DNA of 64,000 bases from Cryptomeria japonica (taxonomy: Eukaryota; Streptophyta; Pinopsida; Cupressales; Cupressaceae): contig NC_081412.1 in the NCBI RefSeq assembly GCF_030272615.1, positions 38,942,911 through 39,006,910 of the forward strand. The letters are read 5' to 3'. Positions 13,201-23,450 of this stretch are shown piece after piece; positions within the stretch are counted from its first letter, which is position 1, and the number at the start of each line of letters is the position of its first letter. Below the pieces are notes generated by a model. That model was given only the letters and a program-made list of their open reading frames with translations, was not told where the DNA came from and ran no database searches. The position numbers and the translations under genes were made by a program.

Positions 13201-14200
13201 ATGCTTACCATCAATAGAAATAGAACCTCTACCACATATTACACAAGCTTTGTTCTCACCGAATCTTACCAAACCACCATCATACTTTTCCATGTTCACA
13301 AACTTACTCTTATCACCTGTCATATGATATGAGCAATCATTGTCAATAACCCATTCATCTTTCTCCTCAACTTGTAAAATTTATAGTAATAAGACCATCT
13401 TCCTTGATAGCAATAAACACAAATTCATCTCTAGAGTTTTCTTTATCCGATTCATCATCTATCACACCTTCATCAGTAGCACAATAACACTTCTTTTGAT
13501 ATTTAGACTTATGTGGCTTAAATGGCTTCTTAGGATTCCTATATCTTTCTGGGCACCTTTATGCAAAATGTCCTATCTTATTACATGAAAAACATCTAGG
13601 AGGCAACTTTCCTCTATACTTACTGGCACCCTTAGGCAATCTTATGACAATAAGTGCTTCAAGCTCCTCAAACTCTTTCTCTTCATCTTCCATCTCTTTT
13701 ATATCTTTCTCATATCTATATACTCTTGTAGAACTTTCTCCTGGATCATATATTTGCTTCTCGGAAATAGTAGCTTTGAATGTAGACTTAGTCTTAGGAA
13801 GAGAGTCACCAAACTCACTCAACTCAAAAGCAACAAGTTTACCAACCAACATATGTCTTGTCACATTTATCACAGTTTGGATCTCATCAATAACACCAAC
13901 TTTATGTTTGTAAGTAGGTGGCAAGGGTCTCAACATTTTATCAACAATCTCATGTTTTTCAAGGACTCCATCGACACATCTGATTCCGCACACAAGCTCA
14001 TTCACTTTCTGCATAAAAGAGTTAATATTCTCATCTTCAGGTTCTCATATTTTCCCTTCGGGATCTGCAAATTAGCAACTTTCACATGACTATCACCTTC
14101 ATGCAAGGTATCCATCTTTACCTAGATCTCATGAGTGGTCTCAACATCCATCGCATTAGTCATCTCAAAATCTGGCAAGGCGCTCATCAATGCTTCCTTG
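10290..14200 (-). pseudogene. Decayed copia gag-pol region
   Basis: Recognisable parts on the minus strand, 5' to 3': gag with a CX2CX4H zinc knuckle beginning CFSCNKIGH near 13560-14010; protease region with a SYHMTGDKSKF-like stretch near 13290-13350; GAG-pre-integrase and integrase core (LLHIDLCGPSR, about 12750-12960, then to about 12170); reverse transcriptase (RNKARFVCKGYSQEEGIDFEE, about 11400-11700); and a late RT / RNase H segment (about 10300-11130). This is the family order of Ty1/copia polyproteins. It is broken repeatedly and treated as a fossil, with no functional product expected. Confidence 0.85.
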
Positions 14201-14453
14201 GCTCTAATATTGTATTCCACTTCCTTTAACTCATCCGGAGTAGTAGGACCATTCTAAGGAACATTATAGACATTCTTAGTGATCTTCTAGTACTCTTCTC
14301 CAATGCATCTCAAATGACATTGCATCTGGCACTTCCAGAGAGTGTATTTTATTCCATCAAATCTTGAACTATCCTTCTTAAAAGCAAAGGTTGCCACCCT
14401 GGATCTCCTCGAGCGGTCAAGCTTCTTCCAAAGAATCTAGCTTTGATACCAAT

Positions 14454-16997
14454 TGTTGGCAACAATGCAACAAACTGAGAGGGGGGGTGAATTAGTTTGC
14501 ACTAAAACTTCTACAACTTAAACCACAATACAAATTTGATAATGAATAGTTATAACAAAAAACAACACCACATCAATAACACACATAACACCAATATTTT
14601 TGACGTGGAAAACCCAATCAAGGAAAAAACTCTATCAGGAGTAAGTGAAATATTACAATAGGGAATGCACATGCATTCAGGCACACTTATTAGAGCTCAC
14701 TGCTCAACATACAATAACCTAGTAGGATACAAACCTCAAGGAAGGTTCACTACCTTATAAGAAGTCTCATTGACTTACAAGAACATTCAGATTACATTCG
14801 GAGAATCATGAATTGATGAAATAACATCTCAACATGCCTGAGTACAGTTTTGGTTAAGCTCACTTACTGATCTGCTCTGCAACACACTTCTCCAAACTTC
14901 CAAAGGATCAAATCACCTATTCACACACTTATTCAATCACACACATTTTAATTCACTCATAGATACCTCTCACAATGATTACAACATATATTTATACAAG
15001 ACATTAACCCATGAAAAATAGGTCAGCTCACCACACACTACATAATATAAAAATATAATCACACATGCTACAATAATGAATGTGGACCAAAACATTGTTG
15101 GCAAAGACATATTTCAGACCTAAACAACCACTGCAAATATGAAATACATCCAACAATTATGCCTCGATCATATGCAACACACTACACTATCATGAATGTC
15201 ACATAACACGAAGAACATCATCAGATCAAGAAAATCATCAACAACATGCACAATGATCAACGTGGACCATCGATATGCATAGCACACAATCTAAGAACAT
15301 CCATACACAACTAGAATTTCACCACAACAACTTCCATTACTAGAATCATCATCATCATCATCATACTGGAGCACAATAACATCAACATAAAATATTAACA
15401 AACTAAAAGATTAGCACATGGATCTCCAAATCATAAACCACTTGAACTAAGGACACACATTAATGTCCAAAGCACATCCCACACATTCACAACCAAAGAT
15501 ATTATAATTCTAGAGCACAACATACAAATTCACCAAAACTGCCAATATAGAACAACTGAATAACCAACCTCAATATCGGATCTTATAACTTGATCAAATC
15601 ATCTGTAAAGCGGAAAATCGAACCCTAGGTGTTCCCCCACTCCAAGGAGAGAGAAAGGAGGTCACTAGGATTGACGGTTTTCACTTAGGAGAGACTTTAC
15701 ATTCAAAAGAGGGGTTGAAACTCACAAGATCCAATCCCACACAATGCAAGATTGAATTCTAAATGAGTTTCAAGGGTTGAGACAACAAGGATACCCTCTT
15801 TTGTAAAGAATGTAGATAGAAGGATTGAACTAGGAGTGTATGTAAAAGTAGGAAAGATTCGCTTGTAGACGGAGATAGAGATATGGGATGAAGCTACAGA
15901 CCTGAAATTAGTAGTAAAATGTTGAGACGATGTTGTCCTGCAAGTTTGAGCGAAAGTTGATGGGACGATGGTGCCCGGAGTGCACACGGTCCTCCGAAAA
16001 ATCCGCGAAACAAAGGGTGATCTGTTCGTCTTTGCACAAGGATTCCAGATCTTCAATTACAGCCACGTACCTACAACCTACACACAGAAAAGAGAGGACG
16101 ATTGGGGGGTTAGGGATTAGGGGTTTGCCTTCAGGTCAAACCCCAGTTTTGGAATTAACCAAGAAATGAGAATGCTGTAAATGTAAATGTTTGTAATGTA
16201 ATCAAGTACTGATACCTTGTTGTAAGAATGTTTGTATTCTTACATGCGAAGGTGTAATGATGTTTTATGTTGTATGTTGTGTGTTGTAGGTGATCTCCTC
16301 TTCAATGGCTGAATCCTTGTCTTGAATGCAACACCTAGCCTTGAATGGAGACTTAGAATGCTCAATTGCTTGAAGGAATGCTTGAACGTTTGAATGTTTG
16401 AATGTTTTAATGTTTGCCTATCGCTTCCGCCTCTTGCACACATATGTTTTTTCCTCCTTTTCTGGGAGGGGAAATGTAGTTTATATACTTGTCAATTAGG
16501 GTTAGGAGACTGATTTTTCCGACCTTAGGCCGACCTAGGAACATTATTTTCCAAATTGCAAACTTGAAGACCCGATGCCCAACAAGAGACCAGGCCCAAA
16601 ATAGGGCCAGGGACCAGGGCGTTGGGCGCCATGGTCCCACCTCCCGAGACAGCAGGGTGCAAGGAGGATCAGACCAAGGTGCAGAAAGATGCAGTTTTTG
16701 ATGTCATAAATAGGTTTCGGGGTCTCCATTCAGGTTCAACGTTGCGCCGCCATCGTGAAGACCCAAATGCAATCGAAATTACAAGTGTCACAATTTTACG
16801 ACGCAACATCATCATGCGGACCTCTGAAACTACAGCTAAATCAACTAGAGATAGGTATCTCGAAACCCATTAAACTACATCAGCTCATCTGCAACATATA
16901 GGCTCAACCAACTCAACCAATCTGACTGCGACACAGAAACACATATTGACTTCACATATGTTGACATCAATGACAACATATCGGCTAATATCCAACA
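14454..16997 (-). repeat. 5' LTR of the copia element, split by a nested LTR
   Basis: It begins TGTTGGCAACAATGCAAC beside the primer-binding site and ends ATATCCAACA at 16997. Without the 15604-16808 insertion and one copy of its 5-bp duplication the LTR is about 1334 bp, close to the 1347 bp of its partner at 8679-10025. Confidence 0.85.
15604..16808 (-). mobile_element. Solo LTR nested inside the copia 5' LTR
   Basis: On the + strand it begins TGTAAAGCGG and ends ACGACGCAACA, TG..CA on either strand. It is flanked by TCATC on both sides (15599-15603 and 16809-16813). The intact partner LTR near 9855 shows the empty site with a single TCATC. It matches the LTRs at 3930-5123 and 6308-7490, including GACCGTG-type blocks near 15975, so it is a solo LTR of that family in minus orientation. 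It is 1205 bp, looks whole as an LTR, and is younger than its host LTR. Confidence 0.9.
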
Positions 16998-17216
16998 CAA
17001 GCCACGAGAGCCATTCAATGGAATGATGGTGTTATTAGGATCAAAGTACTAATTGACGTCAATCTATCTTTTTGCCTTTTGGAACCAACACCGCCTTATT
17101 AAGGAATGATTGTGGTTTTGTCATTTCCTTGTTTAGAGAATAAACACAATTCCATGATCATTAATTGGCATGTCAAGCACAATTATAAGCTAGTAGAATT
17201 ATTTAAGTTTTTCTCA

Positions 17217-20200
17217 TTATTCCGAATGAGGTCCAATTGTACCAACATTCTTTTCATTGACTACCAAATTATCCAGTTCATCGACTTCTTTGTTCGCCTC
17301 CTTGTAGACGTGATTGATAGTAACTTCTTTGAAAAGTTCTAATTGTTCCATGGCTTTGTCGACCAATGCTTTTATTCTCCAATTGGGTTTTGAACTATAC
17401 CACATAGCATTAATCGTTAATGTCAAATCTCCTTCAATTTCCAATTTTTCAATCTTAAGATCTTTACAAAATAAAAGATCTTGAATGAGAGCATTTATTT
17501 CTACCACATTGTTAGTGTATTCTTCTAAGGGGACTTCTAATCTTCCCACAATCTAACCATCCCATGGCCTTACTATGAATCCTATTATTGATGGTCTCGA
17601 TTTCCCCCACAAAGCACCATCAAAATTCAACTTGAACCATCTTTGTTGAGGAAGTTTCCACATTTCCAATTTTCTTGCTTTAGTGGTTTTTTCCCACTAG
17701 CCCCATAGAATGGAGGGATGTGTATACCATGCCAATCAAACCTCATTCTACCATCCCAATTCATAAAGTGGCTTTGTTGACTATTGTATGCACTAATTAT
17801 TTTATTGACCATCTCCACAATGGCAATTTATACCTTCTTTAGGAGTGACATGACTATCATATCTTTGTTTTCTTCGATTCCTTTCATTCCAAATCTCCCA
17901 AATTAACAAGGAGGGACAAATGGTCCTTGATCCTGCTAGTAGACTCATCCTATTTCTTATTGACCAACCTTTGAAGAGGCTCTTGATGTCATTAGGCAAC
18001 ATTGTTATCTATCCCAATTTGGTACACAACCATCTCCAACATTCTTGGGAGAAGGGACAACCCAACAGTAGATGGTCCGCATCTTCCTTCTCTTTTTTGC
18101 TTAGGACACACCTTGAGGGTCCTTCAAAGCTAGTTTTCCTAAATTTGTCAGTAGTTAAGATTTTCTTTTGAAAAGCTACCCAAGAAAAAATCCTTGCCTT
18201 GCAATGTTTCCTCTAACACAATTATGTTGGGGTGTTAGTTGTCATCTATTCCTCAAACCCGATAGACACCTTATAACCATCTATAACATTGAAGATACTA
18301 TTTTCTACCTTTGACCAAATGATTTTATCAACCCTATTCCTAAACCCCACTTTCTTGATATAAAGGACTTTCATAACCTGATCAATTTATTCCCTAGGCA
18401 GGGGAAGAATGTTCCAATCTTTCCATTTCCATCCCAATGCAAGCTCGTCCTAAATAAAGATCACATAATCTTTAACCATATGTCCCTAGTGGATTTTGAA
18501 ATATGTCTTGGTTTTATTTACCTCGATTAAATTGTCAATGCTAGGATAGGTTACCCAAAAATCCCCTCAAAAGGGAGTGTAGCTTCCATCATGGATGTCC
18601 CAAGACACAAAATCTGTGATGATTAACCTGCAATTGAGCATAAAGTTCTAAATTATCGAGCCCTTTGGGGGTTTGGTCACCCTTAGTATATCAGACGCAA
18701 CATTGTCATTGAGATACTTACCCTACATTATACTAGCCCGCTTCAACTATGGCTCTTGGTACATTCTCCAGACAAGCTTAGCTCCAAGTGCCTTGTTCTC
18801 CTAGAGTTAATTTATAAGGCCAAACCCAACAAGTTCCTTGGGTTTATAAATCTTTTCCTAAGATACTAGAGAAACTCTCCTTTTTAGCCAATCCTTACCA
18901 AAAGAATCTTCTCGTTAATTTTACCATTGTGTGATTCATACTTGCAATAAGTGATAAGAATGACAACAAGTAAATAGGTAATAATTAGATCATAGCTTTA
19001 AGCATCACTAACCTCCCTACCCATGAAATCCATTTCTCTCCCCATTCACGAGTTCAATCTCTTTTCCATTTTACCTTTTAAAGGATCCCATAGCTTAGGG
19101 TTTATTAATCCTTTGTCAATTGGTAGTCCAAGATATAAACAAGGTAGGGCCCCTTTATTGAACCTAAGGATGTTTAGTATCTCAATCTCCTTTCTCTAAG
19201 GGGTGGATAGGAAGAACACCTCTCATTTTGCCTAGTTGACTTCCTGGTTCAAAGCCCTAACATACCGGTCTAAGATTTTAAGGAATTGTCAAGCCTCGTT
19301 CCTCTTAGAATCCCATATCAACATTGTGTCATTTGCAAATTTTTGAGGAGGGATAGCTTGCATATGCCTTGCTAACCTAATTCCTTCAATTTTCCCATTC
19401 GCTTGAGATTTTCTAATAGCCCCACCAAGAGCTTCAATTATTATGTTGTAGAGAAAGGGGGATAGGGGGTCCCCTTGTCTTACTCTTTGTGACGTCTAAA
19501 AGAGCCTTTGAAGAACCCATTGACAAGAATGGAGAACCTAGGGCTAGAAATGCAAGTGGAGATCCAATTTACCCATTGCATATTGAATCCAAAGGCCTCA
19601 AGAGTTTTACATAAGAATCTCCAATCTACTTTGTCGTAAGCTTTCTTTATGTCCAACTTAATTAGTATCTATGGATCCTTGGTGTTTTGTAGAGAGTGGA
19701 TCACCTCTTGTGCAATAATAACTCCATCTAAGATTGACTTGCTTGAGACAAACCCTGTCCTCTCTTCTGATATGATTTTAGCAAACAATGGTTTTAATAT
19801 ATTTGCCATTATTTTGGTCAATATTTTGTATACAATGTTTGTCAAGGAGATTGGCCTAAACTCCTCCAATCTTGTAGCTTTTTAATTTTTGGGGAATGAG
19901 AATAATGAAGGTGTTGTTGATGTCATGCAAAAGCCTACTTGAGTTCCTTGCTGACTCCAAAAACTTTGTTAGATCCTTACCCACAATATACCAACATCTT
20001 TGGAAGACACCTATAGGAAATCCATATGGGTTCAGGGCCCTATTAGGGTGAAGTTCCTTTAAGGTAGTTTCCACTTCTTCTGTTGAGAATCTAGCGTTTA
20101 GTTTCAAATTTTGATCCTCATTGATGATGGCCAAAATGTAACCGAGCAAACTCCTTTGTGCAATGAGGTCGATCCCACCTCATTATTTAGAAGATCTATT

Positions 20201-21035
20201 AAGAAACTCATAGTCATTTCAGCAATTTCCTTAGGGTCCTCTATATATGATCCATCCCTTTTGCTCAACCTTGGAATTATAATTACCTCTTTGTGCTACA
20301 TTGTGATGTTATGAAAGAATTGGGTGTTTTTATCTCCGTCCTCTATCCAAAAGTACCTTGGTCCAACCTTAAGCAAGGTAATATATATCCTTCCAAGGCA
20401 AAGGCAAAAGTGGTTTGATCCCCTTTGAAGAAGAATCTGTCCAAATTTTCAACAATGTTGCCAAAGCCCAATCTCCTATTATTCCATGTGAAGGTGCCAT
20501 TTTTTGCCATAATTTGAAGATCATTCCTCGACACCCATTCTCCAAAATCCCTTTGAGATTGCCTTGGCCTAACAATACCACCTCTCTTATCCCCTTTGTG
20601 GAGGATAGCATTGAAATCTCCCTTAATGATGCAATTAGGATAGTTGTGTGTCACAATGAGCCTATCCAAATATAGCCATAGCTCCCATTTATTGATGCAC
20701 GAGACATGACCATAGACATTAATTAACATAAAATGTAGATTGAAAATAATACTCAATAATTTTACCCCAATCTAATTCCTGTCAGATCCTAATGCTTCGA
20801 AACACACCTTGGAAGAGCTCCATAACACAACCACACCTTTAGAAGCACCTTCTGCATTCACAACCTCTACTTTCTAGTTTATAAAACTATTTGTGTAGGA
20901 TTCTAGTTCTAGAATAGCTAGTTTTGTTTCTTGTATTAAAATTACACCTGCTTTGGTCAATCTCACTCTTTACTTGACCAAGCATTTCTTGTAGGGGGCA
21001 TTTAGACCCCTAACATTCCATGTTAGGAGCATCAT
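17217..21035 (-). pseudogene. LINE ORF2: endonuclease-reverse transcriptase-RNase H
   Basis: ORF2 starts at 21035 with MMLLTWNVRGLNAP, the usual N-terminus of plant L1 endonucleases. IIKGDFNAILHKGDKRGG (about 20590-20640) carries the GDFN motif, and LDRFFF lies near 20440. Reverse transcriptase follows: EEFRPISLTNIVYKILTKI (about 19860), RQGDPLSPFLYNIIIEA (about 19440-19490) and FANDTMLIWDS (about 19310-19345). FAND replaces the FADD active site, so the first catalytic Asp is lost. LIWEIWNERNRRK (about 17900) is typical of the zf-RVT region. RNase H lies at about 17220-17650 (FKLNFDGALWG, then VVEINALIQDL). Stops and frame changes interrupt it, for example in-frame stops upstream of IVGRLEVPLEE. 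Confidence 0.85.
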
Positions 21036-22700
21036 GGCTCCTCGGAACGGGGAGTACCCTTCCATGAGTTTGAAGGTGCCATAACCTTGAGCTGTCTTGT
21101 TGCCTCTACATCTATGCTCCTAAGTTCATGCAGAGATTTCTTACCCACTCTTTTACTTGAGTTTTTACCAAAGTTTGGTTTGACTTTATTGGAAGGGATT
21201 TGTTGAATCCCCAAAATTTCAGACTTTGACTGGTCTCTGAGATCGATTTCTCTAGGATCCTTATTTGAAAATAGTAAGTTGTTTTCCTTGATTTCCATTT
21301 CCCCTTCCTCCGACAATTTCTTTAGTTGGGCTTATTTTTGTTATGCTATTTTTGGCTTGGCTTCTATGTTTCTGATGTCTTCTCCTGAGATCCCTAAGAA
21401 TTCACCAATGGAATTTAGTGCAAATAATTCTTATCCCTATTTGTCATATTTTGCATTGTTGATCCCTGGGATGACTTGAGTGTTTTGAGGATCAATGCCT
21501 TCCACCTCTCTTATTTCTCCGTCTAACTCTTGCTTTGCTACCTTCTCCCTAGTCTCAGGAGGAGCTCCTCCCTAATATCCACTAGAGAGATCCTCTTTGG
21601 GTAGAGGCATGAGTTCATTTGCAAGTTTACATCTCTTTGGATTTTTTTTGCATCCTTAAGTAGTTTGAAAAAATCCCTCCCTTCAGATTCTACGTCATCC
21701 CTAATTATTATAGGTCATGACTGATAGTTTGTATTGGATATAAAGCCAATGGCATGCTAGGTATTAGTTTCCTCTTTTTGGAATTTAATCCAAGCTCTAT
21801 TATTGTCATTGGGAGCTTGCCTTTGTCTTTTGCTTCAAATTTTTTTATTGTTGACCTTGGATTATCAGTGGTTTTGCCAGGGTTATTATTGACCTGATTT
21901 GAGCTGCTTGTGATGGATCTAGGCCCAAGTATGCATCTCCCTCCACAAGGATTATTATCAATATTTTATTTTTTGAGTCCATATCCCTTTTTCTAAAATC
22001 ATTTCTAGATCCTCAAATGTTTTTTGATTCCAGTCTATGTTTATATAAAGTTTAGCTTTTGATCCTATTTTGCCAAAAAATAAATCCTCATCCACGTCGA
22101 TGAAGGATCCAATCTCTTCTCTTATCCTGCTTAGGGCTTCCATGCTCCAATACTCAGGTGGTAGGTTTTTGAAAATCATCCATTTAGGGAGTTTTTGGAT
22201 CCTATGTTTGCTAAGATCAAGATTCGGTTCCTAGTCTGTGTAGGAAACACTAAAACCCTAAAAAAACAAGGGCTTCCCATGCATGATATCCCTTTTGAGA
22301 TATTCATCCATACATTCAATTATAAAGAATCCTTGAGAAATGGATCAAACACTTATCTGACCATTAGAGAGTGTCGTTCACCATTCCACAATTCATTCTA
22401 CCAGGTAGCTTGGGCTACACCATTTAGCGAAAAGACACAACTTTGGAGATGTGCCCATGTCGGGGAGAGGATTGTCGATTTTATAACAATGGCTCTGATT
22501 TGCGATTTTTGATTCGAAGTCTTTGTTGATGTTTTGGGAGGTGTTCCCTTGATTCCGGATCCTTCCACTCCTAGGTTGTTTCTTCTTCTCATAGAAGTTC
22601 AATGGCTTTTGCTTGGGGTTTCCTTGCCCAGTGTCATTCAGTGCTCTTGGGATTTGTTGATATGGGTGCCATGAGTTGCCTTCTTATGTGCGACTTTTCC
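21032..22700 (-). pseudogene. LINE ORF1: DUF4283-type nucleic-acid-binding protein
   Basis: The stretch MIFKNLPPEYWSMEALSRIR (ending about 22120) with the following IGSFIDVDED matches the W-x-x-I-G..DVDE pattern of plant L1 ORF1 DUF4283 proteins. Upstream pieces (about 22195-22600) contain WAHLQSC-like sequence from the same domain in another frame, so frameshifts are present. The C-terminal piece (21316-21032) is basic and ends in a TGA that overlaps the ORF2 ATG by two bases (ATGA). ORF1 proteins bind the LINE RNA. This copy is not functional. Confidence 0.7.
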
Positions 22701-22732
22701 TCCAGTTAGGCTGGGGTCCCATGGAGGGGGCA

Positions 22733-22772
22733 TCCTAAAAAATAGAGTTGTCACTGCTGAGATTTTTTAGGA
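22733..22772. repeat. 11-bp perfect inverted repeat
   Basis: TCCTAAAAAAT (22733-22743) is mirrored by ATTTTTTAGGA (22762-22772) with 18 bp between. It lies at the junction between the LINE 5' end and the gene promoter. It could be a stem-loop in LINE leader sequence or chance in AT-rich DNA. Confidence 0.55.
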
Positions 22773-23234
22773 AAAATTTAAAGTTGGTGGTCCTCTGAAT
22801 TTTTTAGTGTAGCTCAACTTTTATTTAATGTAATAATAAATAAATTATTTTTGACATTTTAAAAAATTAAAAAATTTAGTCAAACTATTATTTTAATTTT
22901 GCCATCTCATTGATTCATTTGATATTCCAACGTGTTAATAAAAACGATGACTTTTCCAAAATAATTGTTCAACCTTTAATGTGGGAACAACGAGACTGAA
23001 TATTTTTAGATTTGCAAAACGTTCTCTGCAACAGCTCGAAGGCAAACGCTAAGACCGTTATAAGAAAACCTGGTAAGTTGAATTTTTTTTTGCTTTCTCA
23101 AATTTAAAATGCATTAGCATGTTCTCAAAAGCTGACAAATTCATTTCTACGAATCTTCTGTAAATTCGTGTAGCTTTTTCTATTGCTAAATTTCAGATGA
23201 TTTAAACATTTAGGGCTCCGTGTGAACAATTTCT
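22773..23234 (+). promoter_or_regulatory. Promoter and 5' leader of the NAD-isocitrate dehydrogenase gene
   Basis: An AT-rich block (22815-22990) with several TATA-like possibilities precedes a more mixed stretch with CG dinucleotides. ACCTG|GTAAGTTG near 23071 is a strong donor, and TTGCTAAATTTCAG (ends 23196) or CATTTAG (ends 23213) are plausible acceptors. The leader may therefore contain a 124-141 nt intron starting at 23073. With the first acceptor the exon would open with a two-codon upstream frame (ATG ATT TAA). The exact transcription start cannot be placed. Confidence 0.5.
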
Positions 23235-23450
23235 ATGGCCGCAGCTCACGGGTTTCGATCCTTGCTCAGGACCGTCTTAAGGCGGGACCCGAAGCCGCTA
23301 CTTTGTAATGACGGTTTTACGGGGCCGGGTTATTCTGGACTTTTGCCTTTTACCAGACAACTGGGGTCTATTGCAAATGGAGAAAGGATCCGTGCCACTT
23401 TGTTTCCAGGAGACGGTATTGGGCCCGAGATTTCTGAATCTGTTAAACAG
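23235..23450 (+). CDS. Exon 1: mitochondrial presequence and FPGDGIGPE motif
   Basis: It encodes residues 1-72, from the ATG at 23235 to AAACAG|GTAGTT. The first ~45 residues are Arg-rich and lack acidic residues up to position 18 ([17 protein letters not shown]), as expected of a mitochondrial targeting peptide. The mature enzyme begins around [20 protein letters not shown], where the glycine-rich start of the isocitrate/isopropylmalate dehydrogenase fold is intact. The ATG is chosen because it is the first in frame after the leader and gives the presequence. The exon ends in phase 0. Confidence 0.95.

Larger units (their letters stand above)
8679..16997 (-). mobile_element. Ty1/copia LTR retrotransposon, broken, minus strand
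   Basis: On the minus strand the order is 5' LTR (14454-16997), tRNA-iMet-type primer site (TGGTATCAAAGC, complement at about 14441-14452), gag, protease, integrase, reverse transcriptase, RNase H, purine tract (CAAAAGGGAGATAT, complement about 10026-10039) and 3' LTR (8679-10025). Integrase before reverse transcriptase defines copia. The two LTRs differ by eye at roughly one base in ten, so it is an old insertion. The coding part is broken in many places (well over five). The 5' LTR is enlarged by a nested solo LTR. Confidence 0.9.
16998..22730 (-). mobile_element. L1-type LINE with RNase H domain, inactive, minus strand
   Basis: A non-LTR retrotransposon read right to left: ORF1 with a DUF4283-like nucleic-acid-binding domain, then ORF2 with apurinic endonuclease, reverse transcriptase, zf-RVT and RNase H domains, the order of plant L1 elements. 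The left (3') end abuts the copia 5' LTR and no poly(A) tail is visible, so the copia element probably landed in its 3' region or removed the tail. The 5' border near 22730 is approximate. Many stops and frameshifts show that it is dead. It ends about 500 bp from the dehydrogenase start codon. Confidence 0.85.

Noticed and set aside
8674-17002. CAGGT / CAAGC as the target duplication of the copia element
   Set aside because: Only three of five bases agree; it could be a decayed duplication but cannot be claimed.
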